Shown here one piece after another: positions 6,843 through 11,721 of a DNA stretch of 11,721 nt (its first letter is position 1; each line of letters begins with the position of its first letter). A program made the position numbers and the translations under genes. Under the pieces are notes generated by a model. That model searched no databases. It worked only from the letters and a program-made list of their open reading frames with translations, and was not told the DNA's origin. The DNA lies in the NCBI GenBank assembly GCA_964397015.1, contig CAYNHL010000114.1, forward strand, positions 1-11,721. Direction: 5' to 3'. Source of the stretch: MADRE2 sp964397015 (GTDB taxonomy: Bacteria; Desulfobacterota; Desulfobacteria; Desulfobacterales; Desulfobacteraceae).

Positions 6843-8996
6843 TCATGAACCAAGATTGAATATCATACCGGTCTGATATAACAGAAATGACAAGGTCCAT
6901 GCAACCGTTGTTGTATAAATAAGATTAAAAAGCGCCCATTTTCGGGAGGTTTCCTTCCAGATGGTTATGACCGTTGCCAGGCAGGGAACATACAGCAATA
7001 CAAAAACCATCATTGACAGCGCGGACAGCCTGGTCATGCCGGAGTTGCCAAGTGCTTCCTGGAGGGCCTCGGATTCTTCACTGTCAACCCCGTACAGGAC
7101 ACCCAGCGTCGAGATGACAATTTCCTTGGCCACAAAACCGGTGATCAATGCCACACTGGCACGCCACTCGATGCCGATGGGTGCGAATACAGGTTCTATG
7201 GCCTTTCCAATCATGCCGATGTATGATTTTGATACACGTTCCTGTTCCATCCTGCGTTCAAGGGATTGAACCTGTTCCTGGTAACCCGGGTGTTCCTGTG
7301 TCTGGAGTTTCTGGATTTTCTGGTCATAGTCCGTGGAATAGGAGATGTCTCTGGGGAAATAAGAAAGGGTCCAGATAACCACGGAACCGATAAGGATTAT
7401 ACCCCCCATTTTTTTAAGAAACATTTTGCTGCGGTCCCACATGTGGATGAGAAGGCTTTTGAGCATCGGGACGCGGTAGGGGGGAAGTTCCATGACAAAA
7501 GGGGCGTCTTCCCCCTTGAGCAGGGTGCGCCTGAGCAGCTGCCCGGTCAGGATGGCCACGACAATGCCGCCAACATACAGGGAAAAAATAACGGTACCTG
7601 CCTGATGGCTGAAAAAGGTGCCGGCCAGGATAATGTATACCGGCAGGCGGGCTGAACATGACATGAAAGGAGTCATCAGGATAGTAAGTATCCTGTCTTT
7701 TTTGCTTTCAAGGGTTCGGGTGGCAATGATTGCGGGTACATTGCAACCAAATCCCATGAGCATGGGGATAAAGGATTTTCCATGCAGGCCGGCGGTATGC
7801 ATGACCCGGTCCATTAAAAAAGCCGCCCGGGCCATGTATCCCGTATCTTCAAACAGGGCGATACAGAAAAACAGTATAAGGATGTTGGGAAGAAAGATTA
7901 TCACGCTTCCTATTCCGGCGATGATGCCGTCAAGCAGGACCGATTTCAACAATGAAGCGGGCAGTTGTACGTCAAGAAAGATAGAAAGATGCATGACGCC
8001 GGCATCTATCCATTCCATTGGATAGGCGCCTGCGGTGAATGTCAGTTGGAACATGGCCCATATGAAAAACAAAAACAGGGGCAGTCCCAAAAACCGGTCC
8101 GTGAGGACAAGGTCGATATTTCTCGAGATGTCGATGCGCTTTGCTGCCATGGTGCTGACGGATTCTTTCATGAGCCCGGCAATATAACCGTAGCGGTCGT
8201 CGGTCAGTATGATATCGACGTCTTCCTGGAAAAGATGATGGATGCGCGCCTGGCATGCCTCGGCGGTCTCGAAGAGGCGTTTTGCCTTTTCAAGGGATGC
8301 CATCGAGAATTTGTCCTTGACCAGGGCGTCGTTTTCAAGCAGTTTGACAGCGTTCCAGCGGACAGGAGAAAACTTTTGAGGGTCAAAGTATTCCCTGATC
8401 TGGTTTTCGAGGGTAGAGATACAGTCCTCTATTTCACGGCTGTATTGGATTTTCCGGCTTTTTTTTCCTTCCTCGAATGCTTTTGCTTCATCCAGTGCCG
8501 CATCCAGTATGCTTTCGGTACCCTTGTTTTTGTTGCCAACGGTAAATATTACCGGCAGATTGAGCAGGTCGGACAGCATTCGGGCATTGATGCGAATCCC
8601 GTTGGATTCGGCAATGTCAGCCATGTTCAGCACCAGTATCGCCGGCCGTTCGAGCTCAATGACCTGGAGGGCCAGGTAAAGGCTTCTTTCCAGGTTGGCG
8701 GAATCGATGATATTGACAACCACGTCGGGCCGGTCATTGAGGATATAGTCCCTGGCGGTGATCTCCTCGATTGTGTAAGGGGTGAGGCTGTAGGTTCCCG
8801 GGAGATCGACCACATTGATTTCCCGGCCCTTGTGAATGATCCGGCCCTCCTTTTTTTCCACCGTGACACCGGGCCAGTTGCTGACTTTCTGCCTGGCTCC
8901 GGTAAGGTTGTTGAATATCGTTGTCTTGCCGGCGTTCGGGTTTCCGGCAAGGGCTATGCTGACTGGTCTGAAATTATTTTTTTGCACGGATGACAT
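6843..8996 (-). CDS. feoB: Ferrous iron transport protein B (GTP-dependent Fe2+ permease)
   Basis: 717 residues, within the family's normal range. FeoB imports Fe2+ across the inner membrane under anoxic or reducing conditions. Seen in the N-terminal G domain: G1 GNPNAGKT (18-25), G2 region WPGVTVEKKEG (41-51) with Thr45, G3 DLPG (64-67) and G4 NMAD (124-127). A helical GDI-like linker spans about 175-280. The membrane part has about eight or more hydrophobic helices, including the conserved gate segment GFGCNVPAIIATRT with Cys418 and the second gate TGFVAKEIVISTLG. All motifs are intact and no frameshift is seen. The start overlaps the end of the upstream Fur-FeoA-FeoA gene by 23 nt (8974-8996), so the two are probably translationally coupled. 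A small FeoC is not present; its regulatory place may be taken by the fused upstream protein (inference). Confidence 0.97.
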   Translation of the reverse strand: MSSVQKNNFRPVSIALAGNPNAGKTTIFNNLTGARQKVSNWPGVTVEKKEGRIIHKGREINVVDLPGTYSLTPYTIEEITARDYILNDRPDVVVNIIDSANLERSLYLALQVIELERPAILVLNMADIAESNGIRINARMLSDLLNLPVIFTVGNKNKGTESILDAALDEAKAFEEGKKSRKIQYSREIEDCISTLENQIREYFDPQKFSPVRWNAVKLLENDALVKDKFSMASLEKAKRLFETAEACQARIHHLFQEDVDIILTDDRYGYIAGLMKESVSTMAAKRIDISRNIDLVLTDRFLGLPLFLFFIWAMFQLTFTAGAYPMEWIDAGVMHLSIFLDVQLPASLLKSVLLDGIIAGIGSVIIFLPNILILFFCIALFEDTGYMARAAFLMDRVMHTAGLHGKSFIPMLMGFGCNVPAIIATRTLESKKDRILTILMTPFMSCSARLPVYIILAGTFFSHQAGTVIFSLYVGGIVVAILTGQLLRRTLLKGEDAPFVMELPPYRVPMLKSLLIHMWDRSKMFLKKMGGIILIGSVVIWTLSYFPRDISYSTDYDQKIQKLQTQEHPGYQEQVQSLERRMEQERVSKSYIGMIGKAIEPVFAPIGIEWRASVALITGFVAKEIVISTLGVLYGVDSEESEALQEALGNSGMTRLSALSMMVFVLLYVPCLATVITIWKETSRKWALFNLIYTTTVAWTLSFLLYQTGMIFNLGS

Positions 8997-9939
8997 TTTC
9001 CACCAGGATGTTGTCGGCTTCCTCTATTCTCAACGAGACATGGTAGCCCTTGATGATAAGTTCAATGGGATCTTTCAGCGGTGCATACTTTTCGACATAT
9101 ACCCGGGTACCCCGGTTGATGCCCATTTCAAGCAGGCGTCTTCTGAGCAGGTGTTTGCCGCCGACTTTTGTAATGATGCCTTCCTGGCCGGCTTTCATCT
9201 CGCTCAGCCGGATAGGCTGCAATTCGGATTTTTCCGGCGGGGCCTGCTGCCGGGCGGTTCTCGCATCAAAAGGCTCGACAATGATCTTCTGGGCCATACC
9301 CTTGCCGATGATCAGGCGGTTGGTCCCGGAGGCGATAACGACCTGTCCGCCGGCCTGGGTCGACACGATTTCAATGATGTCTCCTGAGCGGATGCCCATG
9401 GACGTGACCCGCATCTGTAGATTCCGCCCGGCATCGATCTGCCTTATAATCAGGGATTCTCCCTGTTTTGCCTTGTCCAGGCTGACCAGGGCCGACCGTT
9501 TTTTCAGGCAGTCCGAGCAGATGCCGTAGATTTCCATTTTATGCTGGAGCATGTGGAAGCCATAGGCATTGGTGACTTTCAACTGGTGTTCCTCGAGGGA
9601 TTCGTCCCTGAATTCAAGGATGCTGCCGCATTTGGTGCAGATCATGTGGTCATGGTGCAGGCCGAGGTGCCGGTGTTCGTACATTGAAGGACCATGATCA
9701 AATGCGGTTTTGCTGGCAAATCCGAACCGGCACAGAAGGGACATGGTCTCGTCGATAAACTCCAGGGTTTCGTCTTTGCCGTCTTTGACCATCTGGGCCT
9801 TTATGTCTATTGCGGTGACATGCTGTTCAAGATTTAAAAAGGCATCGAGAACCAGAAGCCTGCGGTCGAACTCCGTTATTCCCTGGTGCTGGAACAGTTG
9901 CTTGAACTGTGTTTTTTCATGTTCATGTTTATTGATCAT
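8974..9939 (-). CDS. Fur-FeoA-FeoA fusion protein, probable iron regulator and FeoB accessory
   Basis: 321 residues in one unbroken frame. Domain 1 (about 12-147) is a Fur-family repressor: a winged-helix-like N-terminus, then the metal-binding HHDHMICTKCG segment (95-105). Cysteine pairs Cys101/Cys104 and Cys141/Cys144 are spaced as in the structural zinc site. Domain 2 (about 151-223) and domain 3 (about 241-318) are two tandem FeoA/SH3-like beta barrels, each with the RxxSMGIxxGD or RRLLEMGIxxG signature; domain 3 has the canonical DPIELIIKGY strand. A Gln/Pro-rich linker (229-238) separates them. Standalone Fur is about 140-150 and FeoA about 75-85 residues, so the length equals one Fur plus two FeoA. 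By family knowledge Fur senses Fe2+ and represses iron genes, and FeoA supports FeoB. The gene overlaps feoB by 23 nt. A weak GGAATAAAAG site precedes the ATG. The closest functional parallel is DtxR/MntR, which also join a DNA-binding part to an FeoA-like SH3 domain. Confidence 0.9.
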   Translation of the reverse strand: MINKHEHEKTQFKQLFQHQGITEFDRRLLVLDAFLNLEQHVTAIDIKAQMVKDGKDETLEFIDETMSLLCRFGFASKTAFDHGPSMYEHRHLGLHHDHMICTKCGSILEFRDESLEEHQLKVTNAYGFHMLQHKMEIYGICSDCLKKRSALVSLDKAKQGESLIIRQIDAGRNLQMRVTSMGIRSGDIIEIVSTQAGGQVVIASGTNRLIIGKGMAQKIIVEPFDARTARQQAPPEKSELQPIRLSEMKAGQEGIITKVGGKHLLRRRLLEMGINRGTRVYVEKYAPLKDPIELIIKGYHVSLRIEEADNILVENVIRAKK

Positions 9940-9970
9940 TGCTTTTATTCCATAAATAAATTAACACAAT

Positions 9971-9999
9971 AGAGTAGTATAGGAATGCTTGCATGTCAA
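9971..9999 (-). promoter_or_regulatory. Candidate sigma-70-like promoter of the feo operon
   Basis: On the minus strand TTGACA (9999-9994) is followed by exactly 17 bp and TACTCT (9976-9971). Transcription would start near 9964, giving a leader of about 25 nt before the Fur-FeoA-FeoA start. The -35 is perfect and the spacing ideal, while the -10 matches only three of six bases. No 19-bp Fur box was recognised here. Confidence 0.55.
9985..9994. promoter_or_regulatory. 10-bp palindrome inside the feo promoter, possible operator
   Basis: ATGCTTGCAT (ATGC, two bases, GCAT; ATGCAAGCAT on minus) lies between the -35 and -10 of the candidate feo promoter and touches the -35. A protein bound here would block RNA polymerase. 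It does not match the classical Fur box. It is short enough that chance cannot be excluded. Confidence 0.35.
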
Positions 10000-10005
10000 T
10001 ACACA

Positions 10006-10011
10006 AGGAGG
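10006..10011 (+). promoter_or_regulatory. Strong ribosome binding site fixing the start of the PAS kinase
   Basis: AGGAGG lies 7 nt before the ATG at 10019. It is the only consensus site nearby and supports that start over the in-frame ATG at 10031. Confidence 0.8.
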
Positions 10012-10018
10012 CGCCGGA

Positions 10019-11721
10019 ATGGTTAAAAACATGTACAGGATCATGGATGCGCTGGATGCGTTCGATGAGGGGATTTACATTGTCAATGATGATTATTCCG
10101 TGGAATACATGAACCGGTTCATGAAAGATCTCTTCGGGGACGGCGTGGGAAAAAAGTGCCACGAAGTTATTCATAATTCCCCTGAACCGTGCACCTGGTG
10201 TAAATATGTACAGGTCTTCGAGAAAAACGAAACCCATAATTATGAAGTGTATGTCAAGTCGGTCGATAAAACCTTCAACGTGATCGACCTGCCGGTGACC
10301 AACCGGGACGGCACGAGATCCAAGCTTTCCATATACAAGGATTTGAGCCATTCACTGGCCCAGGAAGCCAGGCTGAAATCATCGGAGGAGAATTACAGGC
10401 GCCTTTTCACCCATGCCGGGTGCGGTGTTTTCACGAGCAGCAGGCGGGGAAGGTTCCTGGACGTGAACCCGGCCCTGCTGAAAATCATGGGTTATGACAA
10501 CAAGGCGGAATTTTTATCTCTGGACCTGGCTACCTCCGTCTACCTGGGAGCGGAAGACCGGGAGCGGTACATGAACACGATTGAAGAGCAGGGCAGTGTC
10601 ATCGACTACGAGGTGAAGTGGAAGAGAAAAGACGGAAAAATCGTGGATATTCTTTTGACCAGTAATGTCCGGTATGGCCTGGACGGCGAGGTTCTGGGCT
10701 ACGAGGGCATCGTGGTGGACCAGACGCAGCGCAAGACCATTGAGAACAAGCTCAGGGAGGCCCATGATTTTCTCAACAAGACTATTTCGTGTTCACCCAA
10801 CGCCATCATGGCCATGGACCTGAAAGGGACCATCATCCTCTGGAACAGGGGGTCTGAAGAAGCTTTCGGTTATACGGCCGAAGAAGTTGTAAAAAAGATG
10901 ACGGTACAGCAGATCTATTCCAGGCAGACCGCTGTCGAAGTCATGAAGATGATGCGAAGTGATAATTTCGGCGGCCGGGGGAGGTTGAACTCGTATCCTC
11001 TGACATTTGAAAGAAAGGACGGTGAAGTCCTCGATGGCAATCTTTCGGCCAGTATTGTATATGATGAAGAAGATGTCGAGATCGCCACCGTGGCGATTTT
11101 TGTCGATTTGCGGGAGCGGCTGAAAATGGAACGGGAGCTGGCAAGGGCCCGCCAGCAGCTTCTCCAGTCTGAAAAACTGGCTGCCATGGGTCGACTGACC
11201 TCGCAGATCGCCCATGAACTGAATAATCCCCTTTTCGGTATCATGAATACGCTGGAGTTGATGAAAACGGAAATTTCTCCGCAGAACAAGAGAAGAAAGC
11301 TGCTGGACATGTCCCTGTCCGAAATCATGCGGCTGGCTGACATGCTCAAGAAAATGCTGTCCTTTTCAAAGCCTGACGAAGAGGAGCGGGTGCAGCTGGA
11401 TATCAATACTGTTATTGAAGAGCTTTTGATGCTGTACGATAAACGGTTCAGGGAAAACAGCATCAAGCTGTCCACCTCCCTTTCGCCTGACCCCGGGGTC
11501 ATCCTGGCGTCCAAGGACCAGCTCAGGCAGGTTTTTATAAACCTTTTCTCAAATGCCATGGATGCCATGCCCAATGGCGGAACTCTCGGTATTTCCACCA
11601 GTACAAGGGAATCGAGTCTGTATGTCGAGGTCTCGGATACCGGTACGGGAATCAAGCCCGAGTATATTGAAAAAATTTTTGATTCCTTTTTCACCACCAA
11701 GACCGACAGCGTCAAGGGGGT
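10019..11721 (+). CDS. Soluble three-PAS sensor histidine kinase, C-terminus cut by window edge
   Basis: 567 codons are visible and the frame is still open at the edge, inside the ATPase domain. No signal peptide or membrane helix is seen, so it should be cytoplasmic. Seen: PAS-like region 1 (about 5-110) with Cys47, Cys58 and Cys61 spaced C-X10-C-X2-C; PAS 2 (about 123-240) starting at SSEENYRRLF; and PAS 3 (about 248-370) starting at AHDFLNKTISCSPNAI. A coiled linker follows, then the HisKA H-box SQIAHELNNPL with phospho-acceptor His399. The HATPase part has N-box Asn508 (NLFSNAMDAMP), DTGTG from Asp540, and FDSFFTTK. The glycine-rich G2 box lies beyond the edge. PAS domains commonly sense redox state, gases or small ligands; the cysteine cluster suggests a metal or redox sensor (inference). 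It diverges from the feo operon with only 79 bp between, so shared control is possible. A partner regulator, if any, is outside the window. Confidence 0.9.
   Translation, partial: MVKNMYRIMDALDAFDEGIYIVNDDYSVEYMNRFMKDLFGDGVGKKCHEVIHNSPEPCTWCKYVQVFEKNETHNYEVYVKSVDKTFNVIDLPVTNRDGTRSKLSIYKDLSHSLAQEARLKSSEENYRRLFTHAGCGVFTSSRRGRFLDVNPALLKIMGYDNKAEFLSLDLATSVYLGAEDRERYMNTIEEQGSVIDYEVKWKRKDGKIVDILLTSNVRYGLDGEVLGYEGIVVDQTQRKTIENKLREAHDFLNKTISCSPNAIMAMDLKGTIILWNRGSEEAFGYTAEEVVKKMTVQQIYSRQTAVEVMKMMRSDNFGGRGRLNSYPLTFERKDGEVLDGNLSASIVYDEEDVEIATVAIFVDLRERLKMERELARARQQLLQSEKLAAMGRLTSQIAHELNNPLFGIMNTLELMKTEISPQNKRRKLLDMSLSEIMRLADMLKKMLSFSKPDEEERVQLDINTVIEELLMLYDKRFRENSIKLSTSLSPDPGVILASKDQLRQVFINLFSNAMDAMPNGGTLGISTSTRESSLYVEVSDTGTGIKPEYIEKIFDSFFTTKTDSVKG

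Noticed and set aside
7965..8993. Long antisense frame of 342 codons opposite feoB
   Set aside because: It lies wholly inside a clear feoB and has no recognisable motif or ribosome site.
10915..11715. Antisense frame of 266 codons opposite the PAS kinase
   Set aside because: Its Ser/Arg-rich content is typical of the reverse of a coding strand, and the plus strand encodes the HisKA and ATPase motifs.

Overview
The window looks like a chromosomal segment of a mid-GC anaerobic deltaproteobacterium (Desulfobacterota, possibly a sulfate reducer of the Desulfobacterales). This is inferred from the gene families and domain style: type IV pilus pilMNO, an NtrC-type two-component pair, a Feo iron system with a fused regulator, and a soluble multi-PAS histidine kinase. 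No rRNA, tRNA, insertion sequence or CRISPR array was seen, and no gene looks broken. Taxonomy cannot be settled from this sequence alone.

Left part (1-2440): the minus-strand operon pilM-pilN-pilO of the type IV pilus (or related secretion) inner-membrane platform. pilM and pilN overlap as ATGA. pilO runs off the left edge without its C-terminus. A 189-bp AT-rich divergent region (2252-2440) separates pilM from the next block. It holds a candidate minus-strand promoter and an 8-bp inverted repeat that brackets it.

Middle part (2441-5626): a plus-strand two-component pair, a two-TM sensor histidine kinase followed 4 nt later by a sigma-54-dependent NtrC-family response regulator. A 380-bp region without a protein gene lies between this pair and the next, convergent operon. 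It contains two copies of a 16-bp palindrome 91 bp apart, a weak plus-strand terminator candidate, and a 19-bp-stem hairpin next to the end of the minus-strand operon.

Right part (5627-9939, minus strand): a probable four-gene iron operon. In transcription order these are a Fur-FeoA-FeoA fusion protein, FeoB (the GTP-dependent ferrous iron permease; its start overlaps the fusion gene by 23 nt), a secreted double-SH3b protein and a membrane-anchored TPR protein. The fusion joins an iron-responsive DNA-binding module to the FeoB accessory domains in one polypeptide. It could link iron sensing, feo transcription and FeoB activity directly.

Far right (10019 to the edge): a divergent soluble sensor kinase with three PAS-like N-terminal regions, the first carrying a Cys-X10-Cys-X2-Cys cluster, followed by HisKA and an incomplete ATPase domain. 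The 79-bp gap to the feo operon contains a good minus-strand sigma-70-like promoter with a 10-bp palindrome between its -35 and -10 elements.
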